Source: Cryptomeria japonica
Taxonomy: Eukaryota; Streptophyta; Pinopsida; Cupressales; Cupressaceae
Reading direction: 5' to 3'
NCBI RefSeq assembly: GCF_030272615.1
Contig: NC_081407.1
Span: 267,353,574-267,417,573, forward strand
Length of the DNA stretch: 64,000 bases
Each line of letters opens with the position of its first letter. Position 1 is the stretch's first letter. The notes under the pieces are model-generated. The model did no database searches. It saw only the letters and a list, made by a program, of their open reading frames with translations, and had not been told where the DNA came from. Below, piece after piece: positions 1 through 12,553 of this stretch. Both the position numbers and the translations under genes were made by a program.

Positions 1-1
1 T

Positions 2-1120
2 TGCAGAATTTGTCAAGTCGCAAAAGGGAGTAGTCAGAATGTGGGATTGTATAAACCTTTGGCAATACCAAAGAAACCTTGGGAAGACTTGAGCATAGAT
101 TTCATACTGGGGTTACCTAAGACTCAGAGACGGAATGATTCTATACTTGTGGCAGTGGAAAGATTTTCAAAGATGGCACATTTCATACCTTGTAAGAAGA
201 CAACCGATGTCGTACATGTAGCAGACCTATTTTTCAAGGAAGTTGTGAGATTGCATGGGTTACCTAGGAGTATTATTTTAGACAGAGATACTAAGTTTGT
301 TGATTACTTTTGGAGGACACTTTGGAAGAAGATGAAGACAGATTTGAAGTTCAGTTCTACATTTCACCCACAAATAGAGGTAGTAAATAGGAATTTGGGA
401 AATTTGTTGAGATGTTTGACTGGAGACAAACTTGGAAGTTGGGATTTGATCCTTGCACAAGTAGAATTTGTGTACAATAATTTAGTGAATCGGAGTATAG
501 GAAAGACACCATTTGAGATCGTTACCGGAGTGAATCCTAAAGGAGTATCAGAATTGAGAGATATCAGTCATGAAGGATAAAGGAGTCCTGAAGCAAAAGC
601 ATTTGCAGATCATATGAAGTCGTTGCATAGTCAAGTGAAACAACATTTGGAGGATATGAACCGGAAGTATAAGGAGAAGGCAAATGAGAAAAGGAGACAT
701 AAGATATTTGAAGTAGGAGATGAAGTGATGGTGTATTTGAGAAAAGGGAGATTTCCAGTTGGAACTTATAATAAGCTGAAGATGAAAAAGTTTGGACCTT
801 GTAAGATCTTGAGGAAATTTGATTCAGGTAATGCATATGAGGTGGAGCTACCAAAGACCTTGGTTATATCACCTATATTCAACATTGCAAATCTTTATCA
901 GTATCATGGAACCAAACCCTATGATGACAGTGAACCACATTTGGAGAAGCAATTCCCTGAGAAGAAACCGGATGAGATTGAAGAGATTTTGGATAGCAGA
1001 GTCAGTAAGAGCATGCGTAGCAGACAATACAGAGAATATCTTGTGAAGTGGATAGACCAACCAGTTGAATATTCTTCTTGGATTTCTCAAGCTGCGGTGG
1101 ACCGTATTGGTTTTCCTTTA
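2..1120 (+). pseudogene. Ty3/gypsy integrase C-terminal part with chromodomain (outermost host element)
   Basis: The frame is open from base 2 and begins in the integrase zinc finger (CRIC pair). The catalytic core follows, with Asp in SIDFILGL and Asp in LDRDTKF. The third motif is damaged: where chromoviruses have HPQTDGQTE this copy reads HPQIEVVNRN, an apparent in-frame loss of four residues next to the catalytic Glu. A TAA at 578-580 interrupts the frame, which then continues in phase through the integrase tail and a chromodomain (YLVKWIDQPVEYSSWIS) to 1120, where element A is inserted. Beyond element A the frame finishes within four codons at 13172-13183. It would integrate element cDNA, with the chromodomain guiding it to chromatin, but this copy is dead. 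It is a chromovirus; the lineage is not resolved. Confidence 0.9.
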
Positions 1121-1210
1121 TGTAATAACTCACCAAAATTGATCCAACAAAAATTGAGTATATTTTTTTTTTCATTATATTTTACTATGTTTTATTCAAT
1201 TGCATACTCT

Positions 1211-1367
1211 GGGCATCCATCCAAATAGGATTGGGCATTCATCCATTCGGGATGAGCTTCTAACCATACGGGTTAGGCAAGTGTCCATACGGGACGTAAA
1301 TTCCATCTATCTAATACGGGATAGGCATCTACCCATACGGGGTAGGCATCCATCCAAATGGGATAGG
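1211..1367. repeat. Seven-unit degenerate ~22-bp tandem array in LTR A
   Basis: Units share the pattern CATCCATCCAAACGGGATAGG with variants such as CTACCCATACGGGGTAGG and GTCCATACGGGACG. The same array is at 9657-9813 in the other LTR. It lies near the transcriptional 3' end of the LTR (R/U5 side), so it would be in the transcript. Confidence 0.8.
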
Positions 1368-3785
1368 AGATGCTCTGGCCAGAGACTTAGACTCATCGGG
1401 ACCATTCGGGTCCTGAGCCACTCACTAAGTACTACATTCTTTTAACAAGAATGCACCGAGGTTGCCGTCCTTAGGAGTAATAAGAAAATAATACAAGCTT
1501 GAATTCCGCCTCGGAATTTGGCTTAAAGCCTCGGGAAGTCAAGCGAATCCTTACGAGATTCCTTCCGAGTATGCATTGAATTAAGTTTGATTATCTTATC
1601 TTTTAATTAGGATTCTTACTCAACCAAGCCTAGACCCCACCCACGAACGCCTGAGTACGAGGGACAACTCCGTCCCAAGACTGCCTACATACCCGCTTCG
1701 GCACGGGATCAAGGCGTAAAATATGTAGTTCTATTTTCTAATCTATGGTTTGATGTAAACTGATTTGTGGGTACGCAACCCTTTCTAGGGTCAGTGTCCC
1801 AAACAGTTTCTCTGCGGTTGCTACCCACGAAGGTAGCACTTAAGCGAAGGCTCAAGATGGCCTATTGCTTGTGGCCTAAACAAAATAACTAGATCCTAAT
1901 ACTTATCATGAGCGTCACCCAATTGCAAATCACCAATATCCCTTCGGGATGAATAAATAAATAAATAAGAAAGTAAATTCCACGAGAGCTTTTAACTTGA
2001 CCATCCCTAAGAGGGGTTTACTATGGGTTATCTCAACGGATGTGAAATTCATTTAAAAGTTATCTTATTAAATTATCGATCCAAGAGGGATTAGCCGCCC
2101 CTTGGATTTTTAACTTCCAAATGTCCGTTATTACTCCCCGACGATTTATAGGGACGATGCCACAGATGTCGTTAATGCAGCTTTATTAGGCGTTAAGTGC
2201 AGTAGTTCAACACAACGGCATTACCCGTAAGCGTGACCCAGAGGTACTGTATATACCGAACGCTGCTAGTTTTGGTTTTCCAACTTCCTTTATTTAGTTA
2301 TCTAACTATGAATAACGAAAATGAAAGCGTAAATAATTGAAGTAACTACTTGAAGTGTAATTTGCATAACAAATGAAACTTGCATAATAGTAATTGCATG
2401 AAAGATATAATTATCCTATAAATAATTCGCATGCTATGAACCATTAACGAAAGCAATTAATCTATGATGTAAGATGACTTAACGAATCCAAAATAACGAT
2501 TAAATCCAAGTACTTGTAATAAGATAAGTTAATCTCTAAGGACCAATCGAGTGTCCCAACGATTCTTAATAGTTTAATAAAAATCTTGCTACACATTAAT
2601 CCCATTTTTAATTGAAAGTCAATATCCTTAAATTTACACTAAGGAAATAAAAAAATCATCATTTCCTAAGTGTCATTATTATCAACCCTAAAAAAAAATT
2701 AACTAAATGGTAATTAATTTAGATTATTATTCTTTTTAAAAAAAAAAACAAATTAAAATTCCAAATTTCGAAATACTAAAAAAAACCAAATTTTAATGGC
2801 AAGGGCTTGTATTTTGTTATGATTATAGCGAGGGTTGCGGGGTGGGGACCACGGGTCCCATCACCCCTGCGGCCATGCATGCGCAGGTCCGCAGGGATGA
2901 GGGGACCTTGCGGGCCCCTCCGTACCCTGCAACGGTTACTACGTAACCGTCCTTGCATGCAGGCTATCATCCAATGCAAAACGCCATGCGTTACGGGGCG
3001 AGGGTGGGTTTTTTTTTTAAGAGATTTTTTTTCTAAAGTTTGAACGATTTCCATTTTTTTTTTGTTATTTATATATATATATATGTTTTTATAAACAATA
3101 TTATTGTTATTATTTTATTTTTTTTACAGGAGTAATGTATTTTAATCTATTGAAAATCACCAAGAGCAGGGTAGATAACAGGCAATAACCATGTAGCAGA
3201 TTGATATTCAGAGATAAAATACAATGAAGCAATAACCAGAGAGGGTTTTTCCATTTCCTTTGTTTTCTACACAGGGAAATTCATTCACAGAGAAAAGGAA
3301 TTGTTTATTTCTTTTTCTTTCATCTCTTTTATTCTTTACACAGGGAAAATTCATTCACAGAGAAAGAAGCAAATTTGTTTGTTTCCAGGATTTATTCTCA
3401 GAGTCCAGGAGGATTTATTCAACTGGTATTTTCAGTGAGCTCAATCCACAGAGAGTTTTCAAAAGAAAATAATAATAAGAATAATCATTAAATGATTACA
3501 GAGAGAAAAATTGTAGTGAAGTTCATCCTTGTTTTCAAATAATTTCTTTTCTGTTCTTCAGAGAATTTATATAACCAGATACAGAGGAGATAATTACAAT
3601 GAAATCTCTTTTAGAGGATGAGATTTAGATAACAATAACCAGAGAGATGAAAGGATGGTTCTACTTAACAAGAATCAATCTAAAATTTAATAAGAGGAAA
3701 AAAAACAATTTAAATCTGGATCTAAATTTTTTAAAAACAGTGAATCTAATTCTTATCAAGCAAATTTAATCTACTTCCTTTTTAT

Positions 3786-4105
3786 CAAGAATCTGAAACT
3801 AATAATCAACAATTTGTTCTACCTTTCTTTTTTTTTTAAAACATTTTATTCTACTCCAAGATCTGAAACTAAATTTTATCAAAAATTTGAAACAACGAAT
3901 CAACAATTTATTTTACTTTTTGTCAAACATTTTAATCTACTCCAAAATCTGAAACTAAATTTTATCAAAATCTGAAACAATGAATCAACAATTTATTTTA
4001 CCTTTTATCAAACATTTTAATCTACTCCAAAATCAAGAATCTAAACAATGAATCAACAATTTAATCTACCCTTTTTTTTTTTTTCAAACATTTTAATCTA
4101 ATTCT
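3786..4105. repeat. ~95-bp tandem array in U3 of LTR A
   Basis: About three and a half units share AATCTGAAACTAAATTTTA, AATCAACAATTTATTTTAC and AAACATTTTAATCTACTCC. The counterpart is at about 12234-12553. Position in U3 allows an enhancer role, but nothing shows one. Confidence 0.7.
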
Positions 4106-4717
4106 TATCAAGTCTGAAAACTAATTTCACAAATGAATTTCATTTTCATAAAATAATTTAATCTAATCTAATCTACAATAAAAATAAGATGCATAAACTA
4201 AGTTGAAGGAACCTAGATGCTTGAAGATGGTGTAGAGTCTTCCTTGATCCTCCAAATTGAAGAGAAATCCTCCCAACAAAATTTCTTAGCTGCTAATGGA
4301 AGTGGACTACAAAGGAGATTTCAACTTGCAGAAATTTCTTATGGAATAGCTAACTTTTCTTTTGAAACTTGTACCTATTTTATAAAAGAAATTACCAATT
4401 CCCACTACCTATTTTTTTAATTGAAAAAAAGAGATTCTTCTCCCAATTTGGCCTCCATGCAAATTAATTAGGCTTAGTGGGAGGAGTTACATGCAAGGAG
4501 GTGGAGAAGCCTCTAGAAGCTTCTTATTCCTCCTACAACATGTGCCTTAATTTGGGTGAGGGAAATTAAATAACAAATTAAAATATATATGCATTTTTCA
4601 TGTGTGTGAGGTTTATTATTTTTATTCCCTTACAATATTCATTCAATAATTCATCCAAAGAATATAAATAGAGTTTTGTATTTAAATCAAAAAAAGTGAT
4701 AAAGGAGGGTTGTGACA

Positions 4718-4730
4718 TCCTCCCCCCCTT
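4718..4730 (-). promoter_or_regulatory. Polypurine tract of element A
   Basis: It abuts the 3' LTR and reads AAGGGGGGGAGGA on the minus strand, the primer site for plus-strand DNA synthesis. About 60 bp of untranslated sequence separates it from the stop of gag-pol. Confidence 0.85.
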
Positions 4731-4790
4731 AATCTGTGCATCGTCCCGATGCACTTATTAAATGCATTCAAAAGAGTTTATAGTTCATGT

Positions 4791-7700
4791 TCAAAACAAA
4801 AAGGGAAATAGCTGCTGCATCTCCTTAGTATCCTCCCACGTGGCATTCTTCTCGTCGTACTGGTCCCATTGTACTTTGCACTGATCAACCTCTTTGTTGC
4901 GCAACTGGCACTGGCGCCTCTCCAAGATTCTGAATGGCTCTATCATTATTCCCCCCATTTCTTGGACCTGCAAGGCATCCCAATTCAAAATGTGTTTCTC
5001 ATCAGGTACATACTTCTTAAGAAGAGATACATGGAAGACATCATGGATTCGGCTCAATTGGGGAGGTAAGGCCAACCGGTAAGCAACTGGATTAATTCTT
5101 CCCAATATTTCAAAGGGTCCGACATAACGAGGTGCAAGCTTAGTCTTTTTCCCAAATCTTATGGAACTCTTGTGTGGCCTAACCCTTAGGAAGACTTTCT
5201 CTCCTACTTCAAACTCCCTTGGTGTTCTGTTTTTATCTGCATAACTCTTCTGCCTATCCGAGGCTTCCTTCAACCTTTGCCTAATTTCCTTAGTTTTCCT
5301 TTCCATTTCTCTCAACATATCTGGCCCAATAATCACTCTATCTTCAAGACTATCCCAACTCAAAGGTGTTTGACATGGTCTACCGTACAAATCTTCAAAA
5401 GGTGCCATTCCCAAAGATGTTTGATATGTATTATTGTAGGCAAACTCTACCAAAGGTAGGTACTCTTCCCATTTTCTCTGTTGGTCCATGCAGTACATAC
5501 GAAGCAGGTCTTCCATAATCTGATTTGTCCTTTCTGTCTGACCGTCGGTTTCCGGGTGGTATGCGGTGCTAAAATTTAGTTGAGTCCCTAGAGCTGATTG
5601 AAGAGTGGTCCAAAACCTGGAAGTGAATCTTGCATCTCTGTCTGATATGATTTTCTCTAGTATTCCATGCAACCTAACTATCTCCTTAACGAAACGTCTA
5701 GCCAAGGTGGGTGCATCATCTGTCAGATTTCCTGGTATAAAGTGTGCCACCTTAGTGAGCTTGTCAATTACCACCATTATTGCATCATGCCTAGAAGGTG
5801 ACATGGGTAACCCTTGTACAAAATCCATACTAATAACTTGCCACTTATGTTGGGGTACATCGTGCAATTGTAACAATCCAGCTGGGTGCCTATGTTCTGC
5901 CTTTACTCTTTGACACTCCAAACATTTAGCTACATACTTGACAATATCGCTCTTCAACCCTTGCCAAAAGTATAACTTCTTTAGATCTGCATAAAGTTTG
6001 TTGACTCCTGGGTGGCCTGAATAAGGGGCATTGTGAGCCTCCGATAAGACTACTTCCCTTAAATTCCCTGAATTAGGAACATAGATTCTGTTATTGTATC
6101 TGAGTAGCCCATCTTCATCAAATGTATACCCTTCGACCTTAGGGTCGGTCGGGTTGTGTCTTATAGTTAATTTGACTTGCTCATACCATGGGTCATGTCC
6201 TTGCTCATCCATTACTTGCCTTTTGAAAGAGGTTTTGAAGGTTGCTATAGTCATCAAGTGTCTCCTCCTACTTAAGGCATCTGCCACCCTATTTTCTTTT
6301 CCCTTAATATATTCGATCTCAAAGTCATATTCACTTAGAAACTCTAACCACCTTCTTTGTCTGGCATTTAAGTGAGGTTGGGTAAAGATGTATTTTAGTC
6401 CTTGGTTGTCCGACTTAAGCTCAAAGGGCTTCCCTAGTAAGAAGTGTCTCCACTTTTGCAGGGCATGCACAATTGCTGCCAACTCTAAGTCGTGGGGTGC
6501 ATAATTGACTTCATGAGTCTTTAGCTTCCTAGATTCATAAGCCACTACCCCTTCATCTTGGACAAGTACTCCTCCTAACCCTTCAATAGAAGCATCTGTT
6601 ACAACTGTGAAGTGTCCATTTGGGTCTGGTACCTTTAGAATGGGTGTTGAAGTTAGTTTTCCCTTCAAGATTTGAAATGCTTTATCACTTTGCTCGGTCC
6701 ATACAAACCTTTTGCCCTTCCTTTGCAACGAGGTGATGGGATTTGCTATCTTAGAGAATCCTTCCACAAACCTCCTATAGTAACCTGCTAGCCCCATAAA
6801 GCTTCTTACCTCTGAAACATTCTTAGGGATTGTCCATTCTACTATCGCCTTTATTTTATCTGGGTCGACTGCTATTCCTTCCTTTGATATTATATGCCCA
6901 AGATAGTGAATCTTTTCCTCAAAGAAGGCACATTTGGACAATTTTCCATATAACTTATGTTCTCTCAATCTTTGCAAAACAATTTGTAGGTGCACTAAAT
7001 GTTCCTCTTCATTTCTAGAATAAATCAATATGTCATCCAAAAATACCAAAACAAACTTATCCAAGTAGTCATGGAATACACTATTCATCAGGTTCATAAA
7101 TGCAGCTGGGGCATTAGTTACTCCAAAAGGAACTACTGTGAATTCATAATGTCCATATCTCATCCTGAAAGCTGTCTTCGGAATGTCTTCTTCCTTAATT
7201 CTGAGTTGATGATACCCTGACCGAAGATCTATCTTGGAGAAAACTGCCGCTCCTTTCATTTGGTCAAAAAGGTCCTCTATGCGAGGTAAGGGATACCTAT
7301 TCTTTATGGTAACTTTGTTCAACATCCTATAGTCAATGCATAGCCTTAAGGTTCCATCCTTCTTCCTAACAAATAAAACTGGCGCTCCCCATGGTGATAC
7401 ACTTGGCCTTATTAATCCCTTAGCTAAGAGTTCCTCTAATTGCATTTTGAGCTCTTGTAATTCGGTTGTGTTCATCCGGTAAGGTGCCTTTGATACTGGT
7501 TCAGCTCCTGGGAGTACTTCGATAGAAAAGTCAAACTTTCTCTTAGGGGGTAAACCGGGTAGTTCTTCTGGAAAAACATCCTTAAACTCCTTTAAGAAAG
7601 GGGTATTTTCAAATGTTGGTGTGTTTTCCTCCTTTCCTTCATCAATTTCGACCATAAAGATTTGTCCTCCTCTTCTCCTTTCCTTCTTTAATTGCATTGC

Positions 7701-9419
7701 TGAGATAGTTTCTATATTAATGGGTTTAAACTTTCCTTGGATTTTGACCCTTTTCCCCCCATCATCCAAACATTCAACAATTTTGCTATAACAATCTACA
7801 TTAGCTTGATGGTCTGCTAACCAACTCATTCCCATAATTACATCATATAATCCTAAGGGTGCCACATAGAGATCTACCCTTATTTCGAACTCAGGGAATT
7901 GTACCCTTGCCCTCGATAAACACTTAGTTACTTCTCTAGTTGCCTTATCCCCATATTGAACCGTCCATGATGACTCCATTTGATTAACTTTTAATGCATA
8001 TTTGTTTACTAACTCAGGTGAGATGAAACATTCAGATGATCCAGTGTCAATTAGAATTGATATTGGTTGTTCAAATAGTGTACCTGTAGTTTCCACGGGA
8101 ACATTCTGGTATCTTCTTCTTTGGTTCCTAACTGCTGCATGAATCCTCTGTTGGGGCCCTTGTTGGGGTTGATTGGCCCTAATTTGACCCTGCATCCTGG
8201 GGCAATCTCTAGCAAAATGATTTTCCCCGCACATAAAGCATCCACCTGGAGGACCTCTCCTACCTTGATTTCTAGGGGGATCATTCCTTGTTTCATTTCC
8301 CCTGGGTGGATAAGTTATCCTGTTTTGCTGGTCATTCCTGTTATAGTTGCCCCTGTTATCATTGCCTCTATTATTATTGCCCCTGTTATTATTGCCCCTG
8401 TTATTATCATTTCCATTCCTCTGATATTGATTAGGTGGTGGTCTCCTTTCGGAAGAGTTATTCCTTTGACCCTTGTTGAAATTAGTGTTTCCATTGAATT
8501 CTTGCTTCCTCTTAAATGAGTGATTCCCATTATAGTTTCGTCCTGCTAGTGTTTTAATCTTCCTCTCTTGCCTTAGGGACTTTTCAAGTACTTCATTCAT
8601 GTTTCTGGGTCCATGCATATCAACCTCTGCCCCTATGTTGGTATTCAGCCCCAAAATGAATTTCCTTGCTTGGCCTTCTTCATCCCTTTGGTACATAGGC
8701 ACATACTTAAGCAACTTGGCGAACTTATCCCAATATTGTTGAACGGATAGGGACCCTTGACGTAGATTATGGAATTCTGTCACTTTCTCATCAAAGAACA
8801 ATTGAGGGAGCCACCTATCTCGAAAATGGTGAACAAATTGATCCCATGTGATTGTATCCATGTTATACCCATTTTGTTCCTTGGTGTTGGTCCACCAACT
8901 AGCCGCCTCCCCTGTGAGTTGATAGGAGCCCCATAAAGCCTTGGTTGTTTCGCTAAAATCTCTTAACTCGAAATATTTTTCCATTTCATTTAGCCAATTC
9001 TCAGCCCCTTCACCAATCTGCCTCCCATCGAACTTAGGAGGGGTGATTTTCTTCAAATCCTTGGAGAGTTCCAATATGTTATTTTCCTTTCCATTACCCA
9101 TCACATTTCCTTGATTGCTACCAGGGTTTCCATTCTCGGTACCACTTCTGTTCTCAAAGTCATTCTGCCTTTCCCTAAGGTCCTGCAGTGATTGTTCCAG
9201 GAAGTTGATTTTATCTCTTTGTTCGGTTAGAAGGTCGATTATAGCTTGGACCCCATCTCCGTTATTACCTAGGTTGTGTCGATCCTCTTCATGATCTTCC
9301 TCATGGTTTCCTTCATGGTTTTCCTCCCTTTGACTCCTAGTACGTCTTCCATTACCCCTTCCTCTTCCTCTTCCTCTTCCTCTTCCTCTTCCTCTTCCTC
9401 TTCCTCTTCCTCTTGCCAT
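4791..9419 (-). CDS. Gag-Pol polyprotein of element A, intact
   Basis: One uninterrupted 1542-residue frame starts at the only upstream ATG, 128 bp from the PBS. Residues 2-22 are an Arg-Gly repeat encoded by a CTTCCT-type hexamer run. The Gag capsid-like region follows, then an Asn/Arg-rich stretch and one zinc knuckle (C394 to C406, CX2CX3HX4C, a spacing also found in other plant chromoviruses). Protease has DTGS at Asp458. RT has FLDD at 795-796. RNase H has TDAS at Asp942. Integrase has an HHCC finger then Asp1199, Asp1260 and Glu1296, the D,D35E spacing. Residues 1494-1542 are a chromodomain with [16 protein letters not shown]. All catalytic residues I looked for are present, so this copy could be autonomous. 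It supplies capsid, processing, cDNA synthesis and integration. Confidence 0.97.
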   Translation of the reverse strand: MARGRGRGRGRGRGRGRGRGRGNGRRTRSQREENHEGNHEEDHEEDRHNLGNNGDGVQAIIDLLTEQRDKINFLEQSLQDLRERQNDFENRSGTENGNPGSNQGNVMGNGKENNILELSKDLKKITPPKFDGRQIGEGAENWLNEMEKYFELRDFSETTKALWGSYQLTGEAASWWTNTKEQNGYNMDTITWDQFVHHFRDRWLPQLFFDEKVTEFHNLRQGSLSVQQYWDKFAKLLKYVPMYQRDEEGQARKFILGLNTNIGAEVDMHGPRNMNEVLEKSLRQERKIKTLAGRNYNGNHSFKRKQEFNGNTNFNKGQRNNSSERRPPPNQYQRNGNDNNRGNNNRGNNNRGNDNRGNYNRNDQQNRITYPPRGNETRNDPPRNQGRRGPPGGCFMCGENHFARDCPRMQGQIRANQPQQGPQQRIHAAVRNQRRRYQNVPVETTGTLFEQPISILIDTGSSECFISPELVNKYALKVNQMESSWTVQYGDKATREVTKCLSRARVQFPEFEIRVDLYVAPLGLYDVIMGMSWLADHQANVDCYSKIVECLDDGGKRVKIQGKFKPINIETISAMQLKKERRRGGQIFMVEIDEGKEENTPTFENTPFLKEFKDVFPEELPGLPPKRKFDFSIEVLPGAEPVSKAPYRMNTTELQELKMQLEELLAKGLIRPSVSPWGAPVLFVRKKDGTLRLCIDYRMLNKVTIKNRYPLPRIEDLFDQMKGAAVFSKIDLRSGYHQLRIKEEDIPKTAFRMRYGHYEFTVVPFGVTNAPAAFMNLMNSVFHDYLDKFVLVFLDDILIYSRNEEEHLVHLQIVLQRLREHKLYGKLSKCAFFEEKIHYLGHIISKEGIAVDPDKIKAIVEWTIPKNVSEVRSFMGLAGYYRRFVEGFSKIANPITSLQRKGKRFVWTEQSDKAFQILKGKLTSTPILKVPDPNGHFTVVTDASIEGLGGVLVQDEGVVAYESRKLKTHEVNYAPHDLELAAIVHALQKWRHFLLGKPFELKSDNQGLKYIFTQPHLNARQRRWLEFLSEYDFEIEYIKGKENRVADALSRRRHLMTIATFKTSFKRQVMDEQGHDPWYEQVKLTIRHNPTDPKVEGYTFDEDGLLRYNNRIYVPNSGNLREVVLSEAHNAPYSGHPGVNKLYADLKKLYFWQGLKSDIVKYVAKCLECQRVKAEHRHPAGLLQLHDVPQHKWQVISMDFVQGLPMSPSRHDAIMVVIDKLTKVAHFIPGNLTDDAPTLARRFVKEIVRLHGILEKIISDRDARFTSRFWTTLQSALGTQLNFSTAYHPETDGQTERTNQIMEDLLRMYCMDQQRKWEEYLPLVEFAYNNTYQTSLGMAPFEDLYGRPCQTPLSWDSLEDRVIIGPDMLREMERKTKEIRQRLKEASDRQKSYADKNRTPREFEVGEKVFLRVRPHKSSIRFGKKTKLAPRYVGPFEILGRINPVAYRLALPPQLSRIHDVFHVSLLKKYVPDEKHILNWDALQVQEMGGIMIEPFRILERRQCQLRNKEVDQCKVQWDQYDEKNATWEDTKEMQQLFPFLF

Positions 9420-9547
9420 TCTAGGTTTTACCTGAAAGTTAAATTAGGTAGTTAGTTTTCTTTTTGTAGAATAAAATTTAATTTCTATTGTTGTAAAACA
9501 TTCCCTTAGTTGAATAAATTGAAGTGAGCACAAGGCCTAGATTTGAA

Positions 9548-9564
9548 CCTTTGCTCTGATACCA
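9548..9564 (-). promoter_or_regulatory. Primer-binding site, initiator tRNA-Met type
   Basis: On the minus strand it reads TGGTATCAGAGCAAAGG, two bases from the 5' LTR. TGGTATCAGAGC is the usual plant PBS complementary to the initiator tRNA-Met 3' end. Confidence 0.92.
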
Positions 9565-9656
9565 CATGTAATAACTCACCAAAATTGATCCAACAAAAAT
9601 TGAGTATATTTTTTTTTTCATTATATTTTACTATGTTTTATTCAATTGCATACTCT

Positions 9657-9813
9657 GGGCATCCATCCAAATAGGATTGGTCATTCATCCATTCGGGATG
9701 AGCTTCTAACCATACGGGTTAGGCAAGTGTCCATACGGGACGTAAATTCCATCTATCCAATACGGGATAGGCATCTACCCATACGGGGTAGGCATCCATC
9801 CAAACGGGATAGG
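9657..9813. repeat. Seven-unit ~22-bp tandem array, 5' LTR copy
   Basis: It is the counterpart of 1211-1367 and differs from it at a few positions. It sits just inside the LTR edge adjoining the PBS. Confidence 0.8.
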
Positions 9814-11510
9814 AGATGCTCTGGCCAGAGACTTAGACTCATCGGGACCATTCGCGTCCTAAGCCACTCACTAAGTACTACATTCTTCTAACAAGAATGC
9901 ACCGAGGTCGCCGTCCTTAGGAGTAATAAGAAAATAATACAAGCTTGAATTCCGCCTCAGAATTTGGCTTAAAGCCTCGGGAAGTCAAGCGAATCCTTAC
10001 GGGATTCCTTCCGAGTATGCATTGAATTAAGTTTGATTATCTTATCTTTTAATTAGGATTCTTACTCAACCAAGCCTAGACCCCACCCACGAACGCCTGA
10101 GTACGAGGGACAACTCCGTCCCAAGACTGCCTACATACCCGCTTCGGCACGAGATCAAGGCGTAAAGTATGTAGTTCTATTTTCTAATCTATGGTTTGAT
10201 GTAAACTGATTTGTGGGTACGCAACCCTTTCTAGGGTCAGTGTCCCAAATAGTTTCTCTGCGGTTGCTACCCACGAAGGTAGCACTTAAGCGAAGGCTCA
10301 AGATGGCCTATTGCTTGTGGCCTAAACAAAATAACTAGATCCTAATACTTATCATGAGCGTCACCCAATTGCAAATCACCAATATCCCTTCGGGATGAAT
10401 AAATAAATAAATAAGAAAGTAAATTCCACGAGAGCTTTTAACTTGACCATCCCTAAGAGGGGTTTACTATGGGTTATCTCAACGGATGTGAAATTCATTT
10501 AAAAGTTATCTTATTAAATTATCGATCCAAGAGGGATTAGCCGCCCCTTGGATTTTTAACTTCCAAATGTCCGTTATTACTCCCCGACGATTTATAGGGA
10601 CGATGCCACAGACGTCGTTAATGCAGCTTTATTAGGCGTTAAGTGCAGTAGTTCAACACGACGGCATTACCCGTAAGCGTGACCCAGAGGCACTGTATAT
10701 ACCGAACGCTGCTAGTTTTGGTTTTCCAACTTCCTTTATTTAGTTATCTAACTATGAATAACGAAAATGAAAGCGTAAATAATTGAAGTAACTACTTGAA
10801 GTGTAATTTGCATAACAAATGAAACTTGCATAATAGTAATTGCATGAAAGATATAATTATCCTATAAATAATTCGCATGCTATGAACCATTAACGAAAGC
10901 AATTAATCTATGATGTAAGATGACTTAACGAATCCAAAATAACGATTAAATCCAAGTACTTGTAATAAGATAAGTTAATCTCTAAGGACCAATCGAGTGT
11001 CCCAACGATTCTTAATAGTTTAATAAAAATCTTGCTACACATTAATCCCATTTTTAATTGAAAGTCAATATCCTTAAATTTACACTAAGGAAATAAAAAA
11101 ATCATCATTTCCTAAGTGTCATTATTATCAACCCTAAAAAAAAATTAACTAAATGGTAATTAATTTAGATTATTATTCTTTTAAAAAAAAAAAACAAATT
11201 AAAATTCCAAATTTCGAAATACTAAAAAAAACCAAATTTTAATGGCAAGGGCTTGTATTTTGTTATGATTATAGCGAGGGTTGCGGGGTGGGGACCACGG
11301 GTCCCATCACCCCTGCGGCCATGCATGCGCAGGTCCGCAGGGATGAGGGGACCCTGCGGGCCCCTCCGTACCCTGCAACGGTTACTACGTAACCGTCCTT
11401 GCATGCAGGCTATCATCCAATGCAAAACGCCATGCGTTACGGGGCGAGGGTGGGTTTTTTTTTTAAGAGATTTTTTTTCTAAAGTTTGAACGATTTCCAT
11501 TTTTTTTTTG

Positions 11511-11532
11511 TTATTTATATATATATATATAT
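11511..11532 (-). promoter_or_regulatory. Probable TATA region of LTR A
   Basis: On the minus strand it reads as an alternating AT run ending TATAAATAA, followed on the transcript side by T/A tracts and the GC-rich block. The equivalent is at 3065-3085. It is the only strong TATA-like context I saw between U3 and the GC-rich block; the transcription start is not mapped. Confidence 0.45.
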
Positions 11533-12233
11533 GTTTTTATAAACAATATTATTGTTATTATTTTATTTTTTTTACAGGAGTAATGTATTTTAATCTATTG
11601 AAAATCACCAAGAGCAGGGTAGATAACAGGCAATAACCATGTAGCAGATTGATATTCAGAGATAAAATACAATGAAGCAATAACCAGAGAGGGTTTTTCC
11701 ATTTCCTTTGTTTTCTATACAGGGAAATTCATTCACAGAGAAAAGGAATTGTTTATTTCTTTTTCTTTCATCTCTTTTATTCTTTACACAGGGAAAATTC
11801 ATTCACAGAGAAAGAAGCAAATTTGTTTGTTTCCAGGATTTATTCTCAGAGTCCAGGAGGATTTATTCAACTGGTATTTTCAGTGAGCTCAATCCACAGA
11901 GAGTTTTCAAAAGAAAATAATAATAAGAATAATCATTAAATGATTACAGAGAGAAAAATTGTAGTGAAGTTCATCCTTGTTTTCAAATAATTTCTTTTCT
12001 GTTCTTCAGAGAATTTATATAACCAGATACAGAGGAGATAATTACAATGAAATCTCTTTTAGAGGATGAGATTTAGATAACAATAACCAGAGAGATGAAA
12101 GGATGGTTCTACTTAACAAGAATCAATCTAAAATTTAATAAGAGGAAAAAAAACAATTTAAATCTGGATCTAAATTTTTTAAAAACAGTGAATCTAATTC
12201 TTATCAAGCAAATTTAATCTACTTCCTTTTTAT

Positions 12234-12553
12234 CAAGAATCTGAAACTAATAATCAACAATTTGTTCTACCTTTCTTTTCTTTTTTAAACATTTTATTCT
12301 ACTCCAAGATCTGAAACTAAATTTTATCAAAAATTTGAAACAACGAATCAACAATTTATTTTACTTTTTGTCAAACATTTTAATCTACTCCAAAATCTGA
12401 AACTAAATTTTATCAAAATCTGAAACAATGAATCAACAATTTATTTTACCTTTTATCAAACATTTTAATCTACTCCAAAATCAAGAATCTAAACAATGAA
12501 TCAACAATTTAATCTACCCTTTTTTTTTTTTTTCAAACATTTTAATCTAATTC
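12234..12553. repeat. ~95-bp tandem array, 5' LTR copy
   Basis: This is the same array as at 3786-4105, with small changes in the T-rich spacers. Confidence 0.7.

Larger units (their letters stand above)
1121..4717 (-). repeat. 3' LTR of element A (3597 bp)
   Basis: It starts TGTAATAACTCACC and ends GGTTGTGACA on the plus strand and matches 9567-13166 almost base for base. It contains a seven-unit 22-bp array, a GC-rich block at about 2825-3000 in otherwise AT-rich DNA, an AT dinucleotide run, many CAGAGA motifs at 3200-3660, and a roughly 95-bp tandem array. Small ORFs inside it occur in both LTRs only because the LTRs are copies; I do not regard them as genes. Confidence 0.95.

Noticed and set aside
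2776-3054. 92-residue ORF found identically in both LTRs of element A (also 11222-11500)
   Set aside because: Identity follows from LTR duplication. The frame spans the GC-rich block, has no domain, and would lie in a presumed promoter/leader.
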